Below are positions 54,469 through 64,000 of a DNA stretch of 64,000 nucleotides, in pieces (position 1 is the stretch's first letter; each line of letters opens with the position of its first letter). Under the pieces are notes generated by a model, which worked only from the letters and a program-made list of their open reading frames with translations, searched no databases and was not told the DNA's origin. The stretch lies in NCBI GenBank assembly GCA_030674185.1, contig JAPXFY010000030.1, positions 40,472,770-40,536,769 on the forward strand, read 5' to 3'. The position numbers were made by a program, and so were the translations under genes. Source of the DNA: Monoplex corrugatus. Lineage: Eukaryota; Mollusca; Gastropoda; Littorinimorpha; Ranellidae.

Positions 54469-55154
54469 CTCTTTCACTACCAAGTTTCCCCAGAAACGGC
54501 ACTCCTCAGTATATTTTGGGCAGCCAATTTTGCAGCGCAGTATGCATTTTTAAAAGCTTATATCTCAAAGACTTAAAGATTTTCACTTACTTTTTTTTAT
54601 TGTGTAAAGGGCAGATGTTGTACTTATATATGAATGTTTGCTTATGTTTATGTGCTTGATTGATTATTCCACAGATAATCGTATCATAAAGAAAAACATT
54701 TTTTTTCATACGGTTTATTATAAACGTCTTCTTGACGTCTCCTGCTGGTCACATCAACAGATGTGTCGCTGTCTGGTAGCCAGTCATCATCAGAAGTATC
54801 GTCTAAGTCAGCTACAGGCCCCTCATCATCTTCATCATTGAGAATTATTTGGAAACTTCGTGTGCTGTAAACCGCCGATGTCGATTTGCAGCCATTTTGG
54901 AGAAAATGGTTTGGAGAAAACATGACGTAAATTCCGACAGTTAACAAAGCCACACATCGGCCTTACTGCTGAAAAACTAGGCCGCTAGGTAAAGTTTAAA
55001 AATAGCAAAGTCGCCTGCATTCACCAGTGGAGCTGACAGAAGCATTGTACCCGCGTGAAAAGTTATCGTTTAGAATGACCCCTCCAAGTCGCACAAATGC
55101 GACCATGGCAGTCGTACGGGAAGTTGCTTGATTGCGACCATGGCGGGAAAAGAG
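54469..55154 (-). mobile_element. piggyBac-like element, internally deleted
   Basis: 686 bp between TTAA at 54465 and TTAA at 55155. Termini are CTCTTTCACTACCAAG and, opposite, CTCTTTTCCCGCCATG. It carries a transposase N-terminal remnant on the minus strand and 'gcgaccatggc' sequences repeated near the right end. Close in size and layout to the element at 24473. Confidence 0.72.
54684..54895 (-). pseudogene. piggyBac-like transposase, N-terminal remnant, frameshifted
   Basis: Starts MAANRHRRFTAHEV, comparable to MAARRLRNWRMFSVQEV at 24911. A frame change then gives QIILNDEDDEGPVADLDDTS and DDDWLPDSDTS, an acidic stretch typical of the N-terminus of this family. It stops before the catalytic domain. 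Confidence 0.55.
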
Positions 55155-55304
55155 TTAAGTTTTTTTTTTTTTTTTAAACCCACTATTGATAATTTGGTGG
55201 AATTGTCAGTGTAAGGTACATATCCCTCCATTATGTGCGGAAATGCATTGATATGTGTACTTAATTTTCTTTTCCTTTTTTTTTTCTTTTTTTTTCAACT
55301 AGGT

Positions 55305-55880
55305 GTCATGCTTCAAAATGGTCACAGCCCTGATATGGCACCGCGCAGTCACTGGGCTTTAAACAACAAAAATATGAATACCGGGGCAGGTTTAGGTTTT
55401 GTAGGCCAAGTTTTTTATTATGTATTTTTTGTATAATTAGTTAATGCATTTTATTTTGTATCCATTTTTTTTCAATCCCCCGGGTGATAAATTAAGCAGA
55501 ATGGCCAATGCTATGGGTATGTCCTTTGATTATTTTCATGAATGCAAAGACATGCGTACTTAATTTTCTTTTTCAGGTTTTCTGTTTTCCAGGGTCACCT
55601 CAATGTGTTTGGATGTGTGTATTTTAAGGAATATATCCCCGGTCTGGTTCTGAGTAATCGGCTGGGGTTTAAATGCTAATGATTTAAAAAAAACAAAAAA
55701 ACCTTGGTGATAAAACCGGATAGCCATTGCCAGGAGCATTTACTTAAATTACTTAATTTTCATTTCTGGGTTTTGTCTTTTGCCAGGGAGATTGATGTGT
55801 TTAGATGTGTTTTTTGTTTGAGATGGTTGCAGCTGTAAAATGGCCGTGAGCTGTTGGTGGGCTTTAAAAACAACACTAAC
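55305..55880 (+). repeat. Three dispersed 'ggctgggctttaa' modules in series
   Basis: Copies near 55305-55380 (gcagtcactgggctttaaac), 55630-55690 (taatcggctggggtttaaat) and 55815-55880 (gttggtgggctttaaaaaca), about 300 and 185 bases apart. Each is preceded by 'ttaattttctttt...cagg'-like sequence, so they are repeated units and not only short motifs. Confidence 0.55.
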
Positions 55881-55958
55881 AAGAATGTACTGTTGTGTAG
55901 TGCAGGGTTTACCTGTGGCTAACTTTGTTCTCTTATCTCTTGGAATGTTGCACTTAAG

Positions 55959-55960
<2 letters not shown>

Positions 55961-56012
<52 letters not shown>

Positions 56013-56080
56013 AACATAGCATAGTCTTAGGTAGGGGTGTGTGTGTGTGTGTGTGTTTAAAATAGCTTAGTATCAGATAG

Positions 56081-56132
<52 letters not shown>

Positions 56133-56162
56133 AATATAGCAGAGTATCAGAGGGGTGTGTGT
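55961..56162 (+). repeat. Compound (TG)n array
   Basis: Three TG tracts separated by 'tttaacatagcatagtctta' and its variants, i.e. a ~75-bp unit containing a microsatellite. Confidence 0.9.
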
Positions 56163-56736
56163 GTAGTTTTTGTTCTCTGTACTCTTTTGGAATACACATG
56201 CTACCATGTAACATTTATATATGGGTGTGTAACCTCCATTCTTTTAAGTCTTCAGAATACACCTCCTAAGACTGATATGTGGGTTTGTAATCTTTGTGCT
56301 CTTACGTTTTGAGGATGTGACACGTACCGTTTGTACGATGTGTAGTTGAGGTCTTTGAAATGTAAAGTGTAGGGCATGTGTGGTTGGTTTGTAATCTCTC
56401 TGCTGAAAAAAAGGGGAGGTGTAGAATATTTCATACGAACTGGAGAGAAATAAGTATCATCAACTTAACCGTAAACGAGGCCGCGAGGTTTACTCAGCTA
56501 TTTCTTGAGGAGTGTTCTGAGCTTACGGTTTTTGTGCTTTGTATCTGCTTCTGTGCTAGCTGAATGGGTAGTGCAAACTATGTTAGATTTGAGAAGTTCC
56601 ACAACATGGGAGATAATTCCTACATGACTCTCAAGAGTTGTGTCCTTTGGTTGATATTTCTTGATGGATCTTTACTGAAATTAGGTCAAAGGTGTAGGGG
56701 GGGGGGGGGGGGTCGTGAAAGTGTAAAGGACAATAA

Positions 56737-57650
56737 GGACAAGTCACACGGATCAGGGGAGTCACAAAAGTGAAAGTGTAAAGGACAATAAGAACAAGTC
56801 ACATGGATCAGGTGAATCACAAAAGTGAAAGTGTAAAAGACAATAAGAATAAGTCACATGGATCAGGGGAGTCACAAAAGTGAAAGTGAAAAGGACAATA
56901 AGAACAAGTCACACGGATCAGGGGAGTCACAAAAGTGAAAGTGTAAAGGACAATAAGGACAAGTCACATGGATCAGGGGAGTCACAAAAGTGAAAGTGTA
57001 AAGAACAAGTCACATGGATCAGGGGAGTCACAAAAGTGAAAGTGTAGAGGACAATAAGAACAAGTCACATGGATCAGGGGAGTCACAAAAGTGAAAGTGT
57101 AAAGGACAATAAGAACAAGTCACATGGATCAGGGGAGTCACAAAAGTGAAAGTGTAAAGGACAAGTCACATGGATCAGGGGAGTCACAAAAGTGAAAGTG
57201 TAAAGGACAATAAGAACAAGTCACATGGATCAGGGGAGTCACAAAAGTGAAAGTGTAGAGGACAATAAGAACAAGTCATGGATCAGGGGAGTCACAAAAG
57301 TGAAAGTGTAGAGGACAATAAGAACAAGTCACACGGATCAGGGGAGTCACAAAAGTGAAAGTGTAAAGGACAATAAGAACAAGTCACATGGATCAGGGGA
57401 GTCACAAAAGTGAAAGTGTAAACAGATCAGAGGAGTCACGAAAGTGAAAGTGTAAAGGACAATAAGGACAAGTCACATGGATCAGGGGAGTCACAAAAGT
57501 GAAGTGTAAAGGACAATAAGGACAAGTCACACGGATCAGGGGAGTCACAAAAGTGAAAGTGTAAAGGACAATAAGAACAAGTCACATGGATCAGGGGAGT
57601 CACAAAAGTGAAAGTGTAAAGGACAATAAGAACAAGTCACACGGATCAGA
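56737..57650 (+). repeat. 55-bp tandem repeat, about 16 copies
   Basis: 'gtcacaaaagtgaaagtgta' then aaggacaataagaacaag then tcacatggatcagggga. Some units lack the 'gacaataagaa' part. The flank at 51419 ('aaggtcaaggtcacatgggt') is distantly similar. Confidence 0.92.
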
Positions 57651-57734
57651 AGAAAAAAAAAAGCCTCAAATCAGCACTACTCGAGGGAGGTGTACAAACG
57701 TGAATGCATTGATGTGTGTACTTTTTTTTTTAAG

Positions 57735-57815
57735 TATTGTATATGCTTTGAAATGGTTATAGCCCTGATAAGGCCCTACACAGTTGGCTGGGCTTTAAAA
57801 AACAATAACAATAAC
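57735..57815 (+). repeat. Dispersed 'ggctgggctttaa' module
   Basis: 'tatgctttgaaatggttata', 'gccctgataaggccctacac', 'gttggctgggctttaaaaaa', then an AAC-rich tail: the most complete copy of this module. Confidence 0.6.
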
Positions 57816-57837
57816 AGTAACAATTAATCTGCAGACA

Positions 57838-57900
57838 CCTGTTCACTGTCTCACCCAGCCACCAGCTTTCTGCAGGCAGTAGATGGACATAGTGAGAGAG
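57838..57900. mobile_element. Palindromic foldback repeat, inner hairpin variant
   Basis: 'ctgttcactgtctcacccag' with gtagatggacatagtgagag. Nearly the same as the copy at 59210. Confidence 0.6.
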
Positions 57901-57904
57901 TGCA

Positions 57905-58450
57905 AGTGTATCAGTGTATTAGTACAGATGACCCATGCATTAGTACAGATGACCCATGTATTAGTACAGATGACCTGTGTATAAGTACAGATGACCCATG
58001 TATTAGTACAGATGACCCGTGTATTAGTACAGATGACCCATGTATTAGTACAGATAACCCGTGTATTAGTACAGATGACCTGTGTATAAGTACAGATGAC
58101 TGTGTATTAGTACAGATGACCCGTGTATTAGTACAGATGACCCATGTATTAGTACAGATGACCTGTGTATAAGTACAGATGACCCATGCATTGAAGATGT
58201 CTTAGATTCCATCAAAGCCATGGGCTCCCTGCTTTTGATAAAGGGTATCGGTGTATTAGTACAGATGACCTGTGTATTAGTACAGATGACCTGTGTATTA
58301 GTACAGATGACCTGTGTATTAGTACAGATGACCTGTGTATTAGTACAGATGACCTGTGTATTAGTACAGATGACCCGTGTATTAGTACAGATGACCCGTG
58401 TATTAGTACATATGACCTGTGTATTAGTACAGATGACCCGTGCATTGAAG
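57905..58450 (+). repeat. 21-bp satellite in two blocks with a repeated flank
   Basis: 'tattagtacagatgaccygt' units fill 57905-58190 and 58250-58445. Both blocks are followed by 'cattgaagatgtcttagatt' and gcttttgataaag. The whole block plus flank was duplicated as one segment. Seven-residue CISTDDP frames are artefacts. Confidence 0.92.
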
Positions 58451-59209
58451 ATGTCTTAGATTCCATCTAAGCTATGGGCTTCTTGCTTTTGATAAAGTTC
58501 TATTTTCCATCGTTCATTGTCCATCATTTGAACATTCTACACTTTCCATACTGCAGCAATTCTCTTCACTGCTTTTTGTAGGTGCTGGTAGCCTGAAACT
58601 GAAGGCCTACCCCATGCTGGACTGCGCTTAATCATTAGGTGGTTTTTCATTCCATAAAAACTTGAGTATTGTTTTAAAGTAAGTGGGAAGTGATGATAAA
58701 ACACTGAAGTAAAAGTCAAGAAAATTTTTGGTATTGTGTAATATATAATATTACTTCCATAAACATGAAAAAAGTGTGTGTGTGTGTGTGTGTGGTAATG
58801 ATGCTTGATTCCAGCCTCAGTAGTTGTTCATGTGTGTGTGCATGTGTATATGTGCATGCACATACACTTGCATTTGTGTGTGTGTGCTGTGTGTGTGTGT
58901 GTGTGTGTGTAAATGCACATACAAGGATGCGTGTGCATTAAGTTGTGTTCAGTTGTGATAGGCGTGTGCGTGTCACTGTTTTTTCCTGATGTTTATATGT
59001 ACACAAGTGACACAAACTCACACGCACATGCTGACGTGTATATATGTATATATATAATGTTCTTCGATGTGGCTTTGTGTTGGCTATCGGCCGAAAGTTA
59101 ATCCATTGAGTGGTGAGGTGGTTTGTGATAACGATCGTGATGGGAACAAAACATTTGTGAACTTGTGATGATGAGCAACAAACTTGTTTTACTTGTGGAT
59201 CATAAATTA

Positions 59210-59288
59210 TTAACCTGTTCACTCCCTCACCCGTCCACCAGCTTTCTGCAGGCAGTAGGTGGACATGGTGGGAGAGTGAAAGGGTTAA
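59210..59288. mobile_element. Palindromic TTAA foldback repeat, inner hairpin only
   Basis: 79 bp from TTAA to TTAA: 'ctccctcacccgtccaccag' against gtaggtggacatggtgggag. The smallest intact TTAA-flanked copy. Confidence 0.72.
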
Positions 59289-59329
59289 TTCATTCTCACC
59301 TGTAGCTGTCTTGTTGTAAATGGCAGGGC

Positions 59330-60629
59330 TTTTTATCTTATCCTGTTATCTTATTTGGGTTAATCTTACCCTGTTATCTTTTTCAGGTTAATCTTATCCT
59401 GTTCTTCAGGTTAATCTTATTCTGTTATCTTCTTCAGGTTAATCTTACCCTGTTATCTTCTTCAGGTTAATCTTATCCTGTTATCTTCTTCAGGTTAATC
59501 TGTTATCTTCTTCAGGTTAATCTTATCCTGTTATCTTCTTCAGGTTAATCTTACCCTGTTATCTTCTTCAGGTTAATCTTACCCTGTTATCTTCTTCAGG
59601 TTAATCTTACCCTGTTATCTTCTTCAGGTTAATCTTACCCTGTTATCTTATCCGGGTTAATCTTATCCTGTTATCTTCTTCAGGTTAATCTTACCCTGTT
59701 ATCTTCTTCAGGTTAATCTTATCCTGTTATCTTCTTCAGGTTAATCTTATCCTGTTATCTTCTTCAGGTTAATCTTATCCTGTTATCTTCTTCGGGTTAA
59801 TCTTACCCTGTTATCTTCTTCGGGTTAATCTTATCCTGTTATCTTCTTCAGGTTAATCTTACCTTGTTATCTTCTTCAGGTTAATCTTACCCTGTTATCT
59901 TTTTTGGGTTAATCTTATCCTGTTATCTTCTTCGGGTTAATCCTATCCTGTTATCTTCTTCAGGTTAATCTTACCCTGTTATCTTCTTCAGGTTAATCTT
60001 ACCCTGTTATCTTCTTCGGGTTAGTCTTACCCTGTTATCTTCCTCAGGTTAATCTTATCCTGTTATCTTCTTCAGGTTAATCTTATTCTGTTATCTTCTT
60101 CAGGTTAATCTTATCCTGTTATCTTCTTCGGGTTAATCTTATCCTGTTATCTTATTCGGGTTAATCTTACCCTGTTATCTTCCTCAGGTTAATCTTATCC
60201 TGTTATCTTCTTCAGGTTAATCTTATCCTGTTATCTTCTTCTGGTTAATCGTATCCTGTTTTCTTTAGGTTAACCTTATCCTGTAATCTTCTTCAGGTTA
60301 ATCTTATCCTGTTTTCTTCAGGTTAACCTTATCCTGTAATCTTCTTCAGGTTAACCTTATCCTGTTATCTTCTTCAGGTTATCTTATCCTGTTTTCTTCA
60401 AGTTAACCTTATCCTGCAATCTTCTTCAGGTTAATCTTATCCTGTTATTCTTCAGTTAACTACGTTCTTCGGTTAACCTTATCCTGTATCTTCTTCAGGT
60501 TAACCTATCTGTAATCTTTTCAGGTTAATCTATCATGTTTTCTTCAGGTTAACCTTATCCTGTAATCTTCTTCAGGTTAATCTTATCCTGTATTTCTTCA
60601 GGTTAACCTTATCCTGTAATCTTCTTCAG
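59330..60629 (+). repeat. 28-bp satellite of splice-acceptor-like units, about 46 copies
   Basis: 'gttaatcttatcctgttatc' plus ttcttcag. Each unit holds a branch-point-like ttaat, a pyrimidine-rich tract and CAG. Divergence rises in the last 400 bases. The final unit ends in CAG at 60627-60629, directly before a candidate exon. Confidence 0.93.
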
Positions 60630-60704
60630 GCTTCTATGGTGACCAGGTCATGTTCCGTCGTGTGAACTTTTGTGTCGCCCGTCATGTGAAATGGAGACTG
60701 CTCG
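60630..60704 (+). CDS. Candidate exon of an unrecognised gene
   Basis: 75 nt between TTCTTCAG and GTAAAT, open in one frame only: GFYGDQVMFRRVNFCVARHV then KWRLL. It ends in phase 1. The next candidate exon supplies the remaining two bases. I do not recognise the protein. It could be chance. Confidence 0.25.
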
Positions 60705-60984
60705 GTAAATGCTTGGTCGTTCTTACTTTCCTCCATTTTCCGTTTAATGCAGCTACATGGTTTAAGCACATATACTGATCAGTATAGCTAAGCATTTTTT
60801 TTTTTTTTTTTTTGTCGTTTTTTGTTTTGTTTTTAATTCCTAATGGCTAGTAATATGGAGCTTGCTGGTCATAGGTTGAAATAGCCATAAATTTTGTCAT
60901 TCCATTTGGTAAAGGTGATGTCGCCATGGTATATGTTCATCTGTCTGGTCCCCTTTGGCGTAAGGAGGTTGATGACGGCACTAG

Positions 60985-61148
60985 TGTAACCCTTTGACTC
61001 CTGCACCCTATCCACTTACTGCAAAAACTTCACTTTTTAACTCCCTCATCCTATAGGGTGAGGGGATCAAAGAGTTAAGTTTTTGCTTTGCTAGCATGGT
61101 TGACAATGCAGGATACTGGTGGACAGTGTGCAGGAGTCAATAGGGTTA
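60985..61148. mobile_element. Palindromic TTAA foldback repeat
   Basis: Both outer arms with a collapsed inner hairpin ('aactccctcatcctataggg'). It ends at TTAA 61145. It lies in the putative intron between the first two candidate exons. Confidence 0.72.
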
Positions 61149-61356
61149 AATTTGTGTCTGTGTTGAGCCACCTGTTACCTGTGTGGAACCTTGTCAAGAC
61201 TGTTTACTCATCTTCAGACAGAATTATTTGTTAGCTCTGGTCTGCCCTGTCTGTTCGATTCTTGTGTGCGATTTCTGATGCCACAGACTCTTGGTGGTAT
61301 TAGTTTTTTAAGAGTGGAAATGAGCTTCCAGATACTTATCAATCATAGAGTGTTTA

Positions 61357-61510
61357 CACACACACACGCAGACACACACACACACACACACACACACATG
61401 CAGACACACTCACACGCGCGAGCGCACCACACACGCACGCATACACATGCACACACACACATACACACACACACACACTCGCACGCACGCACGCATACAC
61501 ACGCACACAT
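61357..61510. repeat. (CA)n array
   Basis: CA with ACGC interruptions. Confidence 0.95.
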
Positions 61511-61572
61511 TGCACAGTGAAGACACAAGTCTGAGCTGCTTAACGCAGCTTGGTTGCTGTGTAAACTTGTAG

Positions 61573-61634
61573 AAGATTCTGGAATGAGGTCAAGAGCTAG
61601 TGCCAGCAACAAGACTTCTGCAGTTGAGAATGAC
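61573..61634 (+). CDS. Candidate exon of an unrecognised gene
   Basis: 62 nt between ACTTGTAG and GTGAGT. Joined in phase to the previous candidate it reads EDSGMRSRASASNKTSAVEN then D, ending in phase 0. The unspliced frame is also open, which weakens the case. Confidence 0.22.
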
Positions 61635-61686
61635 GTGAGTCGGGAATCAATCTTCATGTTTTGTTTCTTTGGACCATATGGACAAG

Positions 61687-61878
61687 ATGGATCCAGCCCT
61701 TGTGCTGTTTGTACGGACGATGTGGGCAGAGCCAGGATCTCAAGGTCTCGTGTTCCATTACCTGCCTGTCTACGTTATAAAGCTAGTCTTTTTACTCTGC
61801 CTGTTAGTCATTCAGGTAATGTCCACAGAGTATTTGGATGTGGCCCAAGAGAGCCTGGTTCTCCTGGAGGTGGAGTAG
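61687..61878 (+). CDS. Candidate terminal exon with one membrane-like segment
   Basis: After '...ggacaag' the frame reads MDPALVLFVRTMWAEPGSQG, then HYLPVYVIKLVFLLCLLVIQ (a plausible membrane segment), then STEYLDVAQESLVLLEVE and TAG at 61876-61878. An alternative donor, GTAATG, lies at 61816. The preceding intron would be only 52 bases. No family is recognised. Confidence 0.25.
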   Translation: MDPALVLFVRTMWAEPGSQGLVFHYLPVYVIKLVFLLCLLVIQVMSTEYLDVAQESLVLLEVE

Positions 61879-61917
61879 CCAGTTATCAAGGTGTGGAAGA
61901 AGGTTTGTGTGAACTCT

Positions 61918-62055
61918 GTGTGTGTGTGTATGTGTGGGTGAGAGGGTGTGTGTGTGTGTGGGTGAGAGGTATGTGTGTGTGTGTATGTGTGGGTGAGAGG
62001 TATGTGTGTGTGTGTATGTGTGGGTGAGAGGTATGTGTGTGTGTGTGTGTGTGTG
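61918..62055 (+). repeat. Compound (TG)n array
   Basis: About four units of 'gtgggtgagaggtatgtgtg' plus TG. Confidence 0.92.
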
Positions 62056-63505
62056 CATGTGTGTGAATTCAGTGATTGTAGAGGAGATGTCAGTTTACTG
62101 TTGTAAAACTAACATTTTTTCTGTGTGTTGAGATGGGCACCTTGGGTTTGAGGACTGTGGTATTGATTATTATGTTGAATTAACAAGAAGTCCATAAAGA
62201 TTTGCTGTTTATTTATTTGCACAGGGAACATGACTATGTGACTGTGAGTGATGTGCGAGTGTTGCACAAATGATTTCATGACAATCTGTCTTAAGATCTC
62301 ATCTGTGTGTGGGCTTTTGTGCAGGTATTATGTAAAGAAATCTTTGAAATAAGAGATGGCAGGCTTTGGTGAAATGCAGATGAAACTCTTGAGTGTGATG
62401 AATCTCTTTTTAAAATAATCTGATTTTTGTGTGTTTTTGTTGTTGTTGTTATTGGTTGTTGTTGGGTTTTTTTGCATTTAGTGTGTTGGTTTGTCATAGT
62501 TCTCTTAGTTTCCTGAATTGTTACTGAATTCAGTTGAGGTATGTTTTGATGTGGATTATGTTGTTGTTGTTTTGCTTGTATTTGTGTTTTTGGTCTTTCT
62601 GAATTTTTTTTAGGCAATTGATTGATTTATCAGTATTGTGAATGTAAAATATTGAATGTCTAGTATAGATTAGTGTTGTTTAGCTGTCACCATTGTTGTA
62701 AATTTGTTTGGCCCTTACATAAAATGTTCTTTTCTGGCAGTTTAGAACATGTCAGTGAAAAAAGTCGAAAGTTGGGTACAAATCTGTGTTAATTATGTTC
62801 TGTATGATTTTTTTGTTTATGGATTTACTTTTGAATTACCTTTTGTTGTTAAGTGTAAAATCACACTGAATGTCTTTTTGAATTACTTGTAAAGTGCAGT
62901 GAATGCCTTGTGGATTTGTTGTAAGTGTTTAGAATCACATTGGATGTTTTGTAGACATTATTAGTCATAAACTAGTCTGGTTCGGAATGTCTTGTGACAT
63001 TAGGTGTCAAGTCTAAAGCAACACTGAACATATTACATGTTGGATATGAAATAACAGTGTATTTGTAAAAATGTGTCACTGTGATTCAGATTGTCTTGTG
63101 AACTTAAATATAAAATCACTGTCTTGTGAACTTAAATATAAAATCGCATTGGATGTATAGTAACATTATATGTTGGTACAATAACTTAACAAATGTTGTT
63201 GGTGATAAATATCAGACTGCATGTGTTTCAATAATGGAAAAAATCCCAGTGCCTTCATGGCATTACATGGATGTGATGTAACCACAATCGGATGGTGTTC
63301 ATCCCATATTTTGTCGTGTGCGTGTCTGCCTTTTCCCCCTCATGACTCTGATCAGAAATTGAACTGTTAACGTGTGTGTTATTGAAATCTTGTTTGATGG
63401 TGGTTTGTCTTTTTTTGTTTTGTTTTGTTGTCTTTTTTTGTTTGTTTTGTTTGTTTTGTTTTGGGGGTTTTGTCTCATAGCTGTTTTCATATGTGATAAT
63501 AATTT
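62056..63505. other. AT-rich stretch, no gene recognised
   Basis: T-rich and TG-rich with phrases such as 'gtcttgtgaacttaaatata' duplicated near 63091 and 63120. No coding pattern on either strand. Confidence 0.5.
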
Positions 63506-64000
63506 GAGCCAGGATGGCTCAGAGGTAGAACACTTGCCTGCCAGACAGCCTGCATGTGTTTGTGCGGGTGCCAGTCACACCCATTGAACTGTATATGTGT
63601 ATGGGTGCAACTTTTTCCGTTTGACGACGGAATCCGTTTTTTCAAAAGACTCAGAAACGTAAATTCCGTTTTTTGAAAAAGCTTCAGCGTCTGGGGAGCA
63701 TAGCCCCCCCCCCCCCCCCCCAGACCCCCCATATGGGGCGCTGCCGGCCCCTGGACCCCTTTCAGGTCTTTTACTTTTTCCAAGTTGCACCCTTGTATGT
63801 GTGTGCGCCTTTCAGTCTACCGACTGTAAATAAGTACCTGATTTCTTCAAGGTTAGGGAAAGGTAAAGTGGGGAGGGAGAGAAGATCGGTGCCACCCTCA
63901 AAATGCTGGCCCTGACCAAAGCTGAGGTGTCTACGACCTCACTACCGCCATGACCTCAGGGTTATGGGACAGCCTTCACCTTTTATGACCTGATTCAGAA
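63506..64000 (+). mobile_element. tRNA-derived SINE, cut by the window end and by an insertion
   Basis: Head: 'ggatggctcagaggtagaac', an A-box as in tRNA SINEs. Body after the insertion: 'ctaccgactgtaaataagta' and ggttagggaaaggtaaa. 3' part: 'aatgctggccctgaccaaag' and 'gtgtctacgacctcac', which matches the 39-bp satellite unit at 39204-40331. Confidence 0.65.
63603..63792. mobile_element. 190-bp TIR element inside the SINE
   Basis: Termini GGGTGCAACTT are identical on both strands over 11 bases. The inside repeats 'aattccgttttttgaaaaag' and contains a GC-rich block (gggagcatagcccccc) shared with the elements at 13742 and 42095. The flanks share TGTAT, but the exact target duplication is unclear. 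Confidence 0.6.

Overview
This window looks like animal nuclear DNA, most likely from a lophotrochozoan and probably a mollusc. It has intron-rich genes, a metazoan-type mitochondrial ATP synthase c-subunit gene, a JAZF1-type zinc-finger gene, non-LTR retrotransposons with APE endonuclease, reverse transcriptase and RNase H, tRNA-derived SINEs, TTAA-flanked piggyBac-like elements, and very many micro- and minisatellites. The mollusc call is an inference from repeat style and protein flavour; no marker here fixes the species.

Two genes are supported with confidence, arranged head to head. On the minus strand, 16,591 down to 3,372, five coding exons encode a complete 149-residue precursor of ATP synthase subunit c (ATP5MC): a 74-residue mitochondrial presequence and a canonical 75-residue mature proteolipid. 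A non-coding first exon probably ends at 16,834. On the plus strand, starting 573 bases from the ATP5MC start codon, lies a JAZF1 orthologue in four coding exons (17,164 to 40,874), with three zinc fingers and a Ser/Thr/Pro-rich tail longer than in vertebrates. Its last exon carries an apparent 1-base deletion in the third finger, more likely a consensus error than a real break. Its second 3' splice site is tandemly triplicated.

Layout. 1-3.3 kb: a truncated LINE tail, a palindromic element and a ~93-bp tandem repeat. 3.4-16.6 kb: ATP5MC, whose introns hold several TTAA- and hAT-type MITEs. 16.8-17.2 kb: shared promoter region. 17.2-40.9 kb: JAZF1. Its 16.2-kb third intron holds a piggyBac remnant, a broken 4.7-kb LINE, and four satellite arrays (30, 43, 43 and 39 bp units). 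41-64 kb: mostly minisatellites (units of 54, 53, 75, 45, 51, 55, 21 and 28 bp), two more SINE or piggyBac-like remnants, and three phase-compatible candidate exons at 60.6-61.9 kb from a gene I do not recognise.

The main theme beyond the two genes is satellite birth from mobile elements. A palindromic TTAA-flanked family present about 15 times supplies the sequence of the 43-bp arrays, and perhaps the 30-bp array. The 39-bp array matches the 3' part of a SINE seen intact at the window end. The 51-bp array has grown inside one copy of a larger ~290-bp tandem repeat. The 28-bp array consists of repeated splice-acceptor-like units and ends at a candidate exon. Most long open frames here are by-products of tandem repeats whose unit length is a multiple of three.
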